In this document: positions 11,349 through 23,815 of the stretch, piece after piece
Numbering within the stretch: position 1 is the first letter of the stretch
Layout of the letters: each line of letters begins with the position of its first letter
Assembly (NCBI GenBank): GCA_002224055.1
Contig: AZLU01000012.1
Coordinates: 124,001 to 188,000, forward strand
DNA length: 64,000 nucleotides
Reading direction: 5' to 3'
Source: Pezizomycotina sp. ARF18
Lineage: Eukaryota; Ascomycota
Program-made: the position numbers and the translations under genes
Notes under the pieces: model-generated
What the model saw: only the letters and a program-made list of their open reading frames with translations
Databases searched by the model: none
Told to the model about the DNA's origin: nothing

Positions 11349-12824
11349 ATGCCCGGTAAAAGACCTCCTTCATATCCAAAAAGCCGATGGCAAGCCGCAT
11401 CGCGCACTTGAAGAAGAGGAAGACGACGACGACGTAATCTTCATGTCTTCCTACAAACGCCGTCGTACCGATACCCCGGATCCAGCGTTAAGCTTGACGC
11501 CGGTCTCGCAAGCTGAAGCTAAGGCCAAAATCGAGGACGACGGCACCTTCCAATTTTCCGAATCGGACTACGAATCCGACGAAAACATGGACGCATTCCG
11601 CAAGGTCAACTTCTCGCCCATCCAGAGCCAGCCTGCAGGAAAAGAAATACAATGAATCCGAATCCAAACTCGTCAGCGTCCTCAAGCTTAATAACTGGAG
11701 CCGGAAGAAGAGACGGAGGCGTGCGTTACTCTTGCGAAGCTTTATCTTATGCGCGCGGAGATCTACCTCAAGTTGGGGAAGTACAACTATGGGGGCGTGC
11801 GTGCAGGAAGGCGGTCAATAAGTTTTCTCACTTAAGGAGGATGTTAACCTGGTACGAAGCTGATGGCGAAAATCATGGACGAGGCGAAGGAAAACTTGGA
11901 CGCAGCTGCGTACAACGCCATCTTCCCCAAGACGCTCACTAAAAGCGACGTCGAACTTCTCCGAAAGGAATTCGGGTACTTCGACGTTCCCGTCGACGAT
12001 CACGGAAAGGTTTTGAGGACAGAGGACGATGTGAACGCTGCTGTAGACGGCATCTTGACTATCGGCGACCCGAAAATTCTCAAACTTCTGACGTTGAGTA
12101 AGTCCAAACCTCGATCGAAGCTATTTACAAGACGAATTTTCTGGTACTACTTTTTACCTGGACTAAGGAGTTATAGCTAACGTGATGGGAAAAAATAGTT
12201 TGGCCAAGCAACGCCCCGGTCGACGGTTGCAATGAAATGTCGCTGCTCCACTGCGCCGCGAACATCGGCAACGACCGCTTCACGAAGAGCTCCTCAAATC
12301 CGGCTCCGACATCCACGCGGTCTGCAGGGACGGCTGGACCCGCTGCACTACGCCGCCGCCCAAGGGCTGAGCTCACCACCAGGCTCCTCCTCCAGAACGG
12401 CGCCAACCCAAACGCTAAGAACCCCATCGGCGAAACCCCGCTCCACGCCGCAGCGCGACAAGGCTTCGAGGTCACAGCGAGGAGTTGGTTAATGCCGGAG
12501 CGGATATCAACGCCGTCAACGCTACGGGATCGGTGCGCTCCACGAAGCTTCCTCCGAGCATGGCGCTATCCTTTTGAGGTACTTAATCGCCAAGGGTGCT
12601 TATGTCGATGTGCAGGAAGAAAACGGGATGACACCGCTGCACCTGGCTATCGTCGAGAAGGACGATGCGAAGGTGAAGATATTGCTCAAGTACGGCGCTA
12701 GTCTTGAGATCCAAAATGCGAACGGGTTGAACGCGATGGCTCTTGCGAAGAAGAAGGAGATAAGACGATGCTGGCGTCGGAGAAGACTAGGAGGGATAGG
12801 GCTGGTACTCCTAGGAAATACTGA
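11349..12824 (+). CDS. Ankyrin-repeat protein C
   Basis: Ankyrin-repeat gene starting at the ATG at 11349 (MPGKRPPSYPKSRW), preceded by an A-rich leader. The N-terminal part is disordered and acidic (EEEEDDDDVIF) with a basic patch YKRRRTDTPDP that resembles a nuclear localisation signal. A TPR-like helical pair follows (LAKLYLMRAEIYLKLGKYNYG, about 11725-11785), then the linker LTKSDVELLRKEFGYFDVP. An intron (12098-12198, donor GTAAGT, branch GCTAAC) precedes the ankyrin domain: NEMSLLHCAANIGNDRF, then about five repeats, including RLLLQNGANPNAKNPIGETP and MTPLHLAIVEKDDAKVKILL. I place the stop at 12822-12824, in the frame reading TRRDRAGTPRKY. About six single-base frame changes are apparent, yet repeat residues continue across each one, so sequencing indels are a serious alternative to decay. 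Ankyrin repeats suggest a protein-binding scaffold; the basic patch hints at the nucleus, which is inference. Confidence 0.7.
12098..12198 (+). other. Intron of ankyrin gene C
   Basis: Donor GTAAGT after TTGA, branch-like GCTAAC, acceptor AATAG. It is phase 1 and joins ...LLTL to IWPSNAP.... It matches the intron of gene G in phase and in position relative to the first ankyrin repeat. Confidence 0.75.
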
Positions 12825-13282
12825 TACATATGGGAGCGGATAATGGGTTAAGTATCTGGAAATATCTTTGCTCCTGTCATTTCTTAATTCTAATATCATT
12901 CGATCTTTGGCTATATGGTCTCAATTATGTTCAGAAAAACATATTCCGCCTTTATATTTACGGAATCATCAGGTGCAGTGTTGATATGGACATTTATTAA
13001 GCCTTGGAGATATATAAGCAAGTTTCCTTCAAATCGAAAACTGGTTCTTATAAACCTAAGAAAGACCATTTCTCTGTTAAAATTTCCAAGATATAATGAG
13101 ACCACCTGGAGGACTAAGAAATATAAAAAGAAGAGACCCTGAGCACGCCCACGAGCGTCCTCCCGATTTCAGAAAGTGACCACGATCTCAGTACATGGGT
13201 TTACTTGCAAATTGAGTATCTTAAAAATCTGCTACTATCTTCAAACCACATTACTCAAAGGCAATTTTTTACATCTACGATA
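12825..13282. other. Intergenic stretch between convergent genes C and SDR
   Basis: An AT-rich 458-bp stretch between the 3' ends of ankyrin gene C (plus) and the dehydrogenase (minus). It should hold both 3' untranslated regions. I see no gene. Confidence 0.5.
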
Positions 13283-14141
13283 CTACGTACTCCAGAAAGA
13301 CCTACCACGGATTGACCCTTCAACGTGAACAAACTTGCCCACATCCGTATCCCTCTTCCCAATAACAACATTTTTGAGGAACGCCGCGCTTTCTTCCGCG
13401 GTCATAGCGCCGTTATTCTTCCTATTCTCCCGATCGTCCTCGCCCGTAAGGTTCGTAATGACGAAACCCGGGCAAACAACCCAACTTTGCATCCCCATTC
13501 CTTGAAGGTCAAATGGCAGTGCATACCCAGCATATCCATCGCAGCTTTGCTCATCCTGTAATCCAGAAACTCGACTTTGTGGTGCCAAACCTCCGGATCG
13601 GCGTGCTGGTTGATAGAACCCAGCCCGGAAGAGATAAACAGCAATCTAGGTTCGCTAGATTTCTTGAGCAAGTGTTCGAAGGCGTACGTCGTCGCGGCGA
13701 CGCCGATAGCGTTAGTGTCCATGACTGTGCGGTAGCGCGTTATTAAGTCTTTGTCGGTGGATGTTATGCCGGCGTTGTTGATGAGGACGTCTAGGCGACC
13801 GAACTCTTCCTCGACTCTTTTGGCGGCGGCGGAGATGGAGTCTTGACTGGTGATGTCGAGGTCGAGGTGGAGAAGCTGCCGGGCAAGTTGCGAGATTGGA
13901 GCTTCTTGTATGACGCTTCATTTTTGGCGGGGTTGCGCCCGGAGAGGATGATGTGGTAGTCCGGGCTGTCTGCGAGGGCGGCGGCAGTGTCAAAGCCGAT
14001 ACCGCCGATGCTGGTGCCTATTCGTTCTAATTGTGAGTAGATGAAAGCTAGAGATTAATCGAAAGGAGGACGGGTAGTAGATTGTGACTTACCCGTAATC
14101 AGGACAATCTTCTTCCCAGTGATATCGAGAGAGGCTGGCAT
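13283..14141 (-). CDS. Short-chain dehydrogenase/reductase (SDR)
   Basis: A classical SDR, an NAD(P)-dependent oxidoreductase with a Rossmann fold. The start is the ATG at 14141 (MPASLDITGKKIVLITG). A 75-bp intron (14092-14018) interrupts the cofactor-binding glycine motif, which after splicing reads TGTSIGGIGFDTA, one residue longer than the usual TGxxxGIG. The other signatures are present: the strand motif DVLINNAG near 13770, LLFISSGLGS with the catalytic Ser, and YRMSK (YxxxK) near 13550. The C-terminal CPGFVITNLTGEDD resembles fungal retinol-dehydrogenase-like or carbonyl-reductase-like SDRs, but the substrate cannot be told. About three single-base frame changes are apparent (after the glycine motif, near 13860, and near 13500). 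It is the only enzyme gene inside the ankyrin cluster and is convergent with gene C. Confidence 0.82.
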
Positions 14142-15628
14142 TTTGGTTGATTACTTAACTGAAGTCTCTTTCTTTTTTGAATTTCTATAATATGAATTGC
14201 GACTGATAACTTAAAATGTATAGTATCTCGGCAAAGCGCGTTTGAAAACCTTGAATATTTGATATTTCGAGATATGTACCGGAACTCCGAAGCGAAAAGA
14301 GGAGGGAATCGTCTCCTTTATATAGACAATTATTGCCCTATTGCACTCTGGTCGATGAACTGCTCGTTTCCAGTTCAATATCTGATTTTTTCTATAGCCA
14401 TGGTGCCATGTTTCCTCCTACCCCTCTCCGTGACCTTGCCCAGCGCTGGTGGCCCACTTCCTGAAAGTTTCCATACAAGATAGCCTCTGCTCGGGCGAAC
14501 AATTCCTCCACTTGACATAGCCTTAAGCTAGAAAAACCGGCCAATTTCCCTTCAGTCGTTCCTGATTGCCCTCGATCCTATATTGAATCCTCATAGAAAC
14601 AGCGTTTCTGTTGATGAACGTTTTTTTGGGCAAACATAGTAACGAAGACCAGGAACCAGGATGGTTTGTGTGGTTTTCTGTGTAGCCGGCGTTAAGCTGT
14701 TTGGTGCATCCGGGATTGCGGATTTTAAACTCCGCTGTAGGTAAACCCCGTAGCTTTATATGAGCTCAACCTCCTACTTATATTTCTTTTAGTATCACTT
14801 AATAGCCCTAATTGAGCTCTCCAGCACTAGAATAACGATCAACCCATATATTTCTAAGCGCTATAGGAGACGAATTCGAGGAAACAAGACTATTTTTTTC
14901 GCAATCTCGCGGCGTTGTTGTTTCTAGGGATAATGACATTTGCTCCGGTCTCTTCATGACAAAGCAATCCCCTCCTGATGAAGACCCCTGATCTCAGTTA
15001 CGGAACGGGTATATAGGACTTAATTGGCTCAATATCTCTCCTAGAATACAGATTTTATCACTAATTATACTAATTAGCGTTCAATTCTGATGCAAATGAT
15101 TCAAAAAGGGGGCGTTTCTTAGCTTGTAGCATGTTCAGATCGGCTCGTGTTTTCGAAGTATAAGGCGAACCTTGAGAGGTGCAAGACGGATTAATAGTGG
15201 TAAGAGCCATGCCCTATGTCTGGTGCAGCGGATATTCCGATACCAGAGGTTCGGAAAAATGTGGAGCTACCCGCCAATTAAAACATCGCTTAATATATCG
15301 GCCGAGTGAGGTACCTTGATTCAGAAAAACTCGCTGAGCAAGAAAGGCCGTAATTTCGAGTACAGGAGTCTCAAATTTACATTAGACAATAATTTAGTGG
15401 CTAATTCGTAGGACTCTGTTTGATTCCGATTAAGTTTCTCGAGCTACTTTTGTATAGATGACTTGTGCATGATTACACGAAGAAGCACTCTTCATGCTAA
15501 GAGAGCGGAATGGCGGACACGTCCATTTATGTTTAAACATGACAATCTTATAGTGATACGCCGAAAATCACCTGAACCTCCGTGGCGAATCGTGAGGATC
15601 GTCGCGAAGGCGTGATGATGTTTAACAT
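14142..15628. other. Intergenic stretch of 1.5 kb with no recognisable gene
   Basis: It lies upstream of the SDR gene and downstream of ankyrin gene B. Only short chance-length frames occur (for example 14259-14483, 74 codons, no domain). The SDR promoter should be in the left part. I see no repeat or RNA gene. Confidence 0.5.
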
Positions 15629-17091
15629 CTAAGAATGGCGAAATGCTTGTAACCCTCCAGTTAAGAGCTTCATAAGTTTTGGGTTATTACAGTCTATTAT
15701 ATCTCGCGGCGCTTCCCAATCATCCTCCACATTAACATCCGCGCCGTAAAGGATAAAGAGCGAGATCACAGTTGAAATTAGGCGCTTCAACTCCAGGTCC
15801 TGGGCATACGTAAGCTTGTAAACCAGCACGTGTAGCAAAACCATCCTAACCAGAATTCTCATATTCAGATCAGCGCCACGCTTAATAAGAGGCGGTACGA
15901 ACTCGTAATGCTCATGAATTATCGCTATGTCTAGTGGGAATATCCAGTGGCATCCTTTAGATTGATATCCGCGCCGTTTTCTGTGAGAATATCGGAGCAT
16001 TTCTGGTTCTCGTGCCGGATGGTCTGGTGGAGTGGTGGGTGCATGCCGAAGTTGACGTCGCCTCCATTGGTAACAAGACACTGCAAGATCTCTTTTGGCC
16101 CACAATGGCACAAAACTTCAGAATGGAGGCGTCAGGGGCGATCAATTCGTCTGGCGAGAATCCCATATCGAGCATCTTTGATATGATGGAAGCGGGGGCG
16201 TTGAAGAGAACTGGTGGAATGATCCCACATAGATCGTCTGACACCAGACATGCAAAAAGGTCTGTCGAGAGAGTTTGCAGGGGAGCTGGACCAAGGTAGC
16301 CAAATGAAATCCTGAGATGTCTGTTTCGTTCGCCAAAACAAAAGAATTGTTAGTTATCTCTCTATATTCTGAACGTAGGCAAATAAAACAGCTCAACTAA
16401 AGGAAGAGTCGATCGTGAAAGGTATCCCTAATATTTAGTACGATTTCCGCGAATTTGAATTCTTTGTTGAAGATAGCCCGGAGGAACGCTAGACATAAAT
16501 CAGGGCAGGATGCATAAACCTTGTTATCGTTAACAAGCAGTTTATGTTCTTTTAAGAGCAGCTCGACAGTTTTGAGCTCCTCCTCAGTCGTTAAATTCGC
16601 TCTAGCATTTGCGGTTGGCGAACCTCTGTTACCAGCTTCCTCAGATTTAGCGCTGTTAACAATGTGACCCGTAAAACAAGCTTCTGGGCTATCTTCGGTG
16701 TAAGTCTCGCAGATGTGTCCGGAATCGCTCTCAGTGCGAATCGATCTCCTTTCCTGGCCAAGTTTGCAGATTCGCTATTAGAATTAGAAGCGATCGTATC
16801 ATCGTCGGTGCTTGCTGATATTGTTTCTCACCTAAAAATCGTTCCATCGCGAGCGTGTCGTCTTGCAACCTCTTATAGAGGCGCTCGAACTCCGGGACAT
16901 CGCATAAATTCAGAGTGATCGGAGGTTTGCTTTGAGCCTTTCGTCCTTCTAAAGCTGACACTTCGACGGTGTCTACTGCGTTGTTTCCTTTGAGAATTTC
17001 CCTTGCTTAGCTTTCTGCGGAAGACTTTGATCGATTTTTGCGCTGCTATGACCTGACGGTTCTTCGTTGATGCCGGAATTTTCTCTCCCAT
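15629..17091 (-). CDS. Ankyrin-repeat protein B
   Basis: Ankyrin-repeat gene on the minus strand, taken from MGEKIPASTKNRQVIAAQK at 17091. The N-terminal part has a stretch with LCDVPEFERLYKRLQDDTLA. A long open stretch without its own ATG (about 16740-16400) contains the linker NLTTEEELKTVELLLKEH and FLRAIFNKEFKFAEIVLN. After a probable intron near 16390-16330, a helical part (VLFNAPASIISKMLDMGFSP) leads into ankyrin repeats: CHCGPKEILQCLVTNGGDVN, then SDILTENGADINLKDATG and FVPPLIKRGADLNMR. The last part, LFILYGADVNVEDDWEAPRD, ends at a stop at 15629. At least three frame changes are apparent. Repeat spacing and sequence are closest to gene H. A protein-binding role is inferred from the repeats; the partner is unknown. 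Confidence 0.62.
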
Positions 17092-17863
17092 CTCTCCACG
17101 AGGGAATCCTTACGAAAGTAGCCTGATTTAAAGTTTGGTAAGTTGATAGTACGAAATGAACAACGGGTCTAGGTAAGCTTTGAACAGAGAAAATAGCATA
17201 AGACTTGGGAATAGCACTGAACTATCAGCGTTTACCGCAGCCGCGGTGAGATCTGGCCGCCGGTTGTAATGTATTTGAATATACTAGCGCTATTGGGACT
17301 AAGTTCCTGAACTTTGATATGTTTACTGCTTAAAAGAGACGTCGGCAGCTTTCTTTAGTAAAAGATATACCAGATGTCTCTATCGCCTCCATCGTGCCTC
17401 CTTGAAGTTGCACCGGGAGGTTCACGAAACGTTAAAGAAGTTGGATGTACTTGCTCGACGGGAAGATTATGTGTGGGTACAGTAAAGATATAATGTGCGT
17501 GATGTAAAGGAACCGAATCCATATTTCTTACTCCCCATAGCTAGAATATGACCCAGAGGCTAATAGCGTAGATTAGAATATTAAGGTAAGAAGAGAGCAA
17601 AAGAGTATTTAGATAAGGTAGGATGAAAGGGATATGTAACGAGGAAGTCTTATGGTCTAACCTTCGCGGTAGGTAGATGATGGGTCCCTTGGATATATTA
17701 GGACAGTGAAAGTATCTTGGATGAACACAGGAGAAGAAATAGAGAGAATATCTCGACTTTGTGTACCAAAAAATTATGTGCACAAGTGGAATATGTGAAA
17801 GACGGAAGTATTGTCAAAAACACAACGCGCCGCATTAATCTTCAGTTTTGGCGTTGCTGGTTA
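17092..17863. other. Intergenic stretch between ankyrin genes B and D
   Basis: AT-rich, 772 bp, between two minus-strand ankyrin genes. It should hold the promoter of B and the 3' end of D. I see no gene or repeat. Confidence 0.5.
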
Positions 17864-19069
17864 TTAATACTCGTCGAAGATCTTTTGCGTTTTTTTCGAC
17901 TTGGGCATCTCCACGCAAGTTTCACCGTCCCTCGTTTTGATCGTTCTATCCGCGCCGTTCTTTAGTAACATCCTGACCGTCTCGTACTTGTTCTGGACCG
18001 TGGCGTGATGCAGCGCTGTCCATCCGTCATTTTCCTGCCCGTTGATATCCGCCCCGTGAAAGAGTAACAACGCACCAGTTGCGGGATCATCTTTATCCGC
18101 CCAATTGTTGTTCGTCGCAGTGAAGTGGAGAGCAGTGAACCCGTCATTGTCCGCCGCATCGACCACCGCTCCTGCCTCTAGCTCTAGAAGTTGACAAATG
18201 ATGCCATGAAACCCGTGATCAGTTCCGGAGGCGAGCGGTTGCTGGCCTTTGTTGTGTTGCGCGGGGACTTTCGCTTCTCTTTCAATGAGACCATGTACTA
18301 ATTTCCGTTGTCGGCTGCGAAGTGCAGCGCTGTTTTACCAGTGGTGGGAACTGGAGCGTCGATTTCCGCGCCCACTTCGAGGAGCCTGATGAGGAAACCG
18401 TGGTTGCCGTATTGTGCGGCGGCGTGCAGTAGCTTCATGTCGGTGTTCGATACGGCTTTATCTGTTCCAAATACTATTCTTACGTCTTTAAGTATCGCGT
18501 TGAATGTAGTGTTGAGATAATTCGTTTGGGTTGAGAGAATAAGAAAACGCAAGAATGTAGATATAATTACGTTTGAAAAAGAGGTTTAATTATTCAGCAT
18601 CGCCGATAACCATAGCCTCCTTCATGAGGGCTACAATGTTTGCAGTGGACCCCTCCAAACTGGTATAATCCAAGCTGATAGCAACTTTGTACTTTGATAG
18701 TTTGTCTTGCATCGCCTGAGTACGGTAGAGAAAACCGCTGTTCTGCTCGTTCATTGCTCAGTAAAGCTCGTCGTCGGAATATCCGGATCCCGAGGGCTCT
18801 TGATAGCGGTCGATCACTTTATGGCTTGTCCTTGGGGCTTGTGAGCTGCTAGGATCCTCCACAGCCAGCTTCCGGGCTAGAGTATGCAGCTTGTGTAACC
18901 GTAGACCCTGGTTGAACGTACTTGAACCGTGAGCGATTGGGAGATATTTAAGTAGTACTAGTGTAATTATAAGAGAAAAGTACTGAAAAGCAAATATTTG
19001 GCGAAATTGCTTGCTAAAGAGTCCTTTAGATTTTTTTTTTTTGTTTTTATTTTCTTTTCCTCTCAGCAT
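17864..19069 (-). CDS. Ankyrin-repeat protein D
   Basis: Ankyrin-repeat gene on the minus strand. The possible start at 19069 gives a Lys-rich beginning (GKENKNKKKKSKG) and a hydrophobic segment (YFSLIITLVLLKYL) that may be untranslated sequence or an artefact of choosing the outermost ATG. The more conserved part starts near 18830 with a polar stretch ending YSDDELY, then a TPR-like or linker helix (RTQAMQDKLSKYKVAISLDY) and ANIVALMKEAMVIGDAE. An intron ends near 18474. The ankyrin domain begins NTDMKLLHAAAQYGNHGF, then IRLLEVGAEIDAP, GFTALHFTATNNN, WTALHHATVQNKYETVRMLL and NGADRTIKTRDGET, ending at 17864. One frame change is apparent near 18295. The motif M-x-LLHAAAxxGN directly after the intron is shared with genes A, C and G. 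Confidence 0.68.
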
Positions 19070-19406
19070 TTTTTAATCCACTTTGGAACGTTGTTTGCCA
19101 TCAAGTACAACTGCCTTTCGCCATGAGACAAACTTAAGCATTCAAAGTATCTAAGGTTTAGCAAAATTTTTCGATGCCTTTCTACTTATAGCAAATAACA
19201 AAACTGTAAGTTTGGCCCTCGTATTTATACACTATGTTCTGTTGAAGAGGTTTCTATTGAAGCTTGACGAAGGTCTGGGGATTGAAGTATATTCATCGCT
19301 GTCAAAATATCATCATACTGATCATCATACTGGGGGAATGTGGACGCCTCATATTGAAGCTAAAGCTGATCGCGCCAATATCGCTGTCGAGGGCGAATCT
19401 ACAGAC

Positions 19407-21078
19407 ATGGATGCGGAGCAAGTTTCCAGCGAGTTTATGAACCGACACAAAATGCAACGAACTCCTTCGAACGCTTCAAATGGAGGACCGGAAATGCGTA
19501 GTGCCAAAGAACTATATTCACGTACCACTCAAGAACCGCGTCCTCTCCCACTTCCACTATGGCAGAAGACGATGATATTTACGAGAGTGATTGTAGCATG
19601 GACACCGATACCGAGGCTCTCGTTGCGTCGTGGCACCAGCAGGAAGCGGACGCGATGTTAGGGTAGCGAAGAGAGCGCTGAAGGAGAACCACTTCTTGAA
19701 AGCTGAAAAATACCTTTACCGTATCCTTCGCCTCGATGGACTTACCCCGGCAGTTAGAGGTAACGTATATCTTAAGCTTGCAAAGACCAAGTGCTTGATA
19801 GGGGACTACACCACCGCGATCGACCTGATCGACGGCCCGGACGCCGACTTCGACGCAACGAAAAAAGGGAAGCGGATTCTACAGACCGCGATGGCGATGT
19901 TTGACAAGGGAATGTACAGGTGCCTGCCCATCTTGAAGAACGTCAGTGATCTGGGAGAGCCTGCGAATAATGCTTACATTCCGGATTTGCTTTTCTGCCG
20001 GGCGAAGGTCCTATTCGCGGCGCTGGAGGAGGATGATTTTGCATTCAACGCGTGCAAGAAGGCTGTCAAGGGATTCAAGGCTATTGGTGCGGCGGAGCAG
20101 AAAATCAATGATGTCTACACGCTTATGAAGAATATCACGGAGCTTCGTCAACGTATGGATTTGAATAATCCTGATGAAACCGTGGGAGCTGAGACAGGGA
20201 TCAGCGAAGAAGACTTCTTGTCCGCGGAGGCGATGTTTAGCGTCTATAATCTTGCTATTTGCGACAACGAAGTCTCCGGCGACGAAAGCGATATCGATGA
20301 TTTCGTAGCGGACATGATGAGTACAATGATGATCGAGAAGTTAGCAGTCTTAGTAAAGTGTAAGTCTACAGTATTCCTTCAATTTCAAAGGGTTAAATGA
20401 CAAAGCCAGAAAAGAGAAAAAAATGCCTACGATTCCACGAGATAGTTTGCTAATTGTTTTCTTTTATTTCAGTCTGGGATGCGGATAGAACCCACAACGG
20501 AGATAGTGGCATGCAATTGATTCATATGGCCGCACATTGGGGAAACTGGGAGGCCATAGAGTACCTCGTGAAATCTCAAGGCGCAAACGTTGAGGCACTA
20601 GACGCGAACGGCTTGACACCGCTACACCACGCTGCCCAAGGCGGTAACGAAACGACGATCCAGAAATTGTTGGAGCTACGGGCGAACGTATCTGCGAAGA
20701 ATTCTCACGGTGATACACCATTGCACAATGCCGTAGAAGGTAAACACGGCTACTCAGCGGCGTTGCTCCTCTGCGCTGGAGCCCCCGTTAACGAGACGGA
20801 CAATGTAGGGCAGACGCCGTTTTATATTGCTTGCTCGGATGAGGACGAAGAGAACCGTGTCACCTTCTGCTTGGATATGAGGTGGATCTAAATGCGCAGG
20901 ATTGTAATGGTTCAACTCCGCTCCATCAAATATGTACTGGAAGGACAATGTTCAGGAGCGTCTGGTTCGAACCCTTATTGGAAAAGGCGCTGATCTTAGT
21001 CTCAAGAATAAGAAGGGTCAGACGCCTCTCGATTTGGCTAAGCGACGTCGCCTTCACAAGATCGAAAGGATTATTTGA
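19407..21078 (+). CDS. TPR-like plus ankyrin-repeat protein G
   Basis: The best-preserved member of the family. I place the start near 19407 (MDAEQVSSEFMNRH); a later ATG at 19559 (MAEDDDIYESDCSMD) is possible. A 240-residue stretch without a break (19660-20360) holds TPR-like helices: HFLKAEKYLYRILRLDG, VYLKLAKTKCLIGDYTTAID and FLFCRAKVLFAAL-like segments. It then enters the acidic linker GISEEDFLSAEAMFSVYNLA. A 113-bp intron (20360-20472, GTAAGT to TTTCAG) is followed by ankyrin repeats: GMQLIHMAAHWGNWEAIEYL, GLTPLHHAAQGGNETTIQKL, HGDTPLHNAVEGKHGYSAAL and VGQTPFYIACSDEDEE. After two apparent frame changes near 20870-20960 it ends with GADLSLKNKKGQTPLDLAK and a stop at 21076-21078. TPR and ankyrin units are both protein-binding scaffolds, so G may be an adaptor; the partner cannot be told. 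Confidence 0.78.
20360..20472 (+). other. Intron of ankyrin gene G
   Basis: Donor GTAAGT directly after GTAAAGT, branch-like TGCTAAT, acceptor TTTCAG. Phase 1, joining ...VLVK to FWDADRT.... It has the same phase and relative position as the gene C intron. Confidence 0.82.
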
Positions 21079-22930
21079 GTCGCAACTGCGTAGGAATCGT
21101 ACAAGCGCAGTGCTATAAAGATTGCGAGGTTTATAATGGGTTAATTTCTTCCAGGAGATCAAAGATTTGTGTCCTTACCTCGATTTTAGAGTTTTTCATT
21201 TTCATGTTCGGGTTTTCACATTAGCTATAACGATGAATAGATGGCTCCAATAGTTCATTTAAGCAACAAGTCAGACCAGGTAAAGAGGCACTCGAGCCTA
21301 CTATAATACTTGGCTATTGATCTATGGATCAGTATAAATGCTGTCTACGTTCGTGTTAATGAAAGAATAATGTCTACGCGATTCTCTGGCCCCTCCGCGA
21401 AGTGACCTCTTGTGTTCAATGAATATAGTCATTATTAATCTACTTACTCATTACATTAGATATCTCTGGCTTTGTTTTTCCCGTCTCTCATTTCATTTCT
21501 TTCGAATAATCTGTCAACCCTAAATGTTCTCAACACGACTTTTCTTTTAAGATCTCCTGCTAGCATTCACGAGCCGATGAGCGCTCAACCTACCGCTATG
21601 TCTACAAACACCCCAACCATGAAATATGAAATGCGCAATGGATCCTTGATGCATAAGCCGCTGGATAAGTATATACTGTCAGAATATCCCTTTACTATTA
21701 CTAAAACAACCTTGAATGAAGTCGCCTCGAAATGTGGGGAGTGTTTCTAAGGGTTAGATTACCACTGCACTCCCATAAATATTCTCACGAACCTGCAGAT
21801 ACTCAGCTCTGGAGCAGAACTATGATAACGGCTAGGGAAATCCGGGCATAGAAGAAATTTCAAGAAAACGATGATGGATAATTAAAGTATCTATGAGTAG
21901 CGTTTACGCCATTTTTTTTTTTTTTTTTTTTTTTTTTGCAATTATATTGATTGTGATTTAATCGCCTGCAATTTAAAACCGAACCTACCGCCAACAACCT
22001 CACCCTAAGATTATTTCAACGATATCGGCCAACAGTGTACAATTTCTACGAATTTCAATATAGATACTAAATCCTTTAGGTATACAAGTTGAGCTAGAGA
22101 TTCCATCGGTACTAAATAGTAAGTCAACATACATTGATAAGATATTCATTCGTTTGAGTCAATGATGACTGGAAAGAAGAAAATATCCCATTCATTAACT
22201 TGTACTCGTAACACATACTTTGATCCTTAAGCTACGCTGGTTGACTAAATGTAGGAGAAATATAATTGAAAAAACGCCAATGTAACAAATTATCATAGTG
22301 CATGTAACTATTTTCAACGCAGATTAATTGCATTTGTTAAACCGCGCGATTTGTAAACAAGGTAATAATATAGGCTCGATACTAATCCAGAATCCTCAAT
22401 TACGTCTTCTACGAGTCCGTTTGACCCACTTATTGCATGGAGTCAAGGGCAGTGATATGTAGATACTCCGGTTCTATTTTCCGGCACTCAAAACGGGCTT
22501 TTGTGGAATCTCACAATTTGTCGTCAGCTTTGGTGATATTGAAAATTGTTAACAGCTCGAAACGAGGCAAGAAGTGTTGTTACATGAATCGAGATCACGA
22601 CTTCCCATCCGCCGCTCTATTTAACGATGTTCCTATCAGCATACCTCCTGTATATATATATATATATTTTCCTAAATTAATTATTTTTTTTTTAAATGAA
22701 CCATTTATTTTCTTCAAAAAGCGTAGGGGAAAGAGCTTTTGTACTCCGTATTTTAAGACTAGTTGGATAAATTCGCACGCACAGGACGGTCCACGAGAAC
22801 TATCTAAGACCACTAGAATGAAAAATCCGAGAATCATAGCTACTCAACTTCCCAACTACCAAAATTCCATCTCGGAGGTGTTTTATTTCCCTAAATATCG
22901 TCAGAAACACATCGACCATATCGACGCACG
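21079..22930. other. Intergenic stretch of 1.85 kb with a long T run
   Basis: It lies between ankyrin genes G and H, both on the plus strand. It holds a 26-nt T run (21912-21937) and a short TA microsatellite (about 22650-22667). Open frames at 21472-21750 (92 codons) and 22437-23021 (194 codons) have no recognisable domain. The longer one runs through the TA microsatellite and A/T homopolymers and is very probably not coding. The promoter of H should lie at the right-hand end. Confidence 0.45.
21912..21937. repeat. Poly-T run, 26 nt
   Basis: Uninterrupted T run between ankyrin genes G and H. No flanking duplication is seen. Confidence 0.9.
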
Positions 22931-23815
22931 ATGGCTCATTCAATCTTTAGCAGTCCTCATTGTAATTACGGTGCCGCCAAGACGCCTAACCTCGTGCTTT
23001 CGACGACGACTCGGAGGCTAGCCAGGAAAAGATCACGCCAGACCAGGTGCACTTCTTGGAGAATTTTAACCTTAAGGTCGACGACGACAAAATCGTCGGT
23101 GCTCTTGATCACCTCAACGCGGCTTTCGGTTATATGCTTTTTCACGGACGAATACTTCTTAGCTTACCGACTGCTAAAAGGTATGCTCGCCTTTCATATC
23201 TTTTTATTTTTTTTATTTTGGTTGAAAATGGGACGCATTGCTCTTCTTTTTTTCTTTCTTTTATTCGTCTCCTCATATAGAAGTAAAACTTTTTTTTTCT
23301 CTTGATAATTCTCCGAAAAAATGCTAACGAGCTTTCATAAAGATATCAACGAAAGCTCACGCATACCTTCCAGTATCGTCACGGGGGTGTAAAGTATGAC
23401 GAGTCCGCGATAGCGCGCGCGCGCAGAAACCGCCAAAGCTCTTAAAGTGCCTCATCGGAAACGGCGCGGACGTAAACCCCCGGCGGATTTTCCTCCGCCG
23501 CACGAAGCCATCCGTTTGCGGGCGCCGGAGTGCTTTCGAGGTCCTAATCAGCAACGGCGCGGACGTTAACAAGACGGATAAGGATTGGTAACACGCCATC
23601 ACGTGGGAGCACTACTCCCTTGCCGTCGAGCTCGTCCTGCGCGGAGCAGACGTGAACACGAGGAAGCCGGGTCCTACACCCCGCTGCACGCGCTCGTGGT
23701 TAACCACGGGGATTGCGGCGGGCCCTCGAGCGGGAACTGATTATCAAGGTTGTCACCAAGGCGCTCGTCCGCGCCTGGAGCTGATATCGATGCGAAGTAG
23801 GAGGGCGTGCACCGG

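Noticed and set aside
20950-20980. ggttcgaaccc, resembling a tRNA B box
   Set aside because: It lies in the ankyrin coding region of gene G and there is no matching A box or cloverleaf.
22437-23021. 194-codon open frame on the plus strand
   Set aside because: It runs through a TA microsatellite and long A/T runs, has no domain or sensible composition, and its end overlaps gene H in a different frame.
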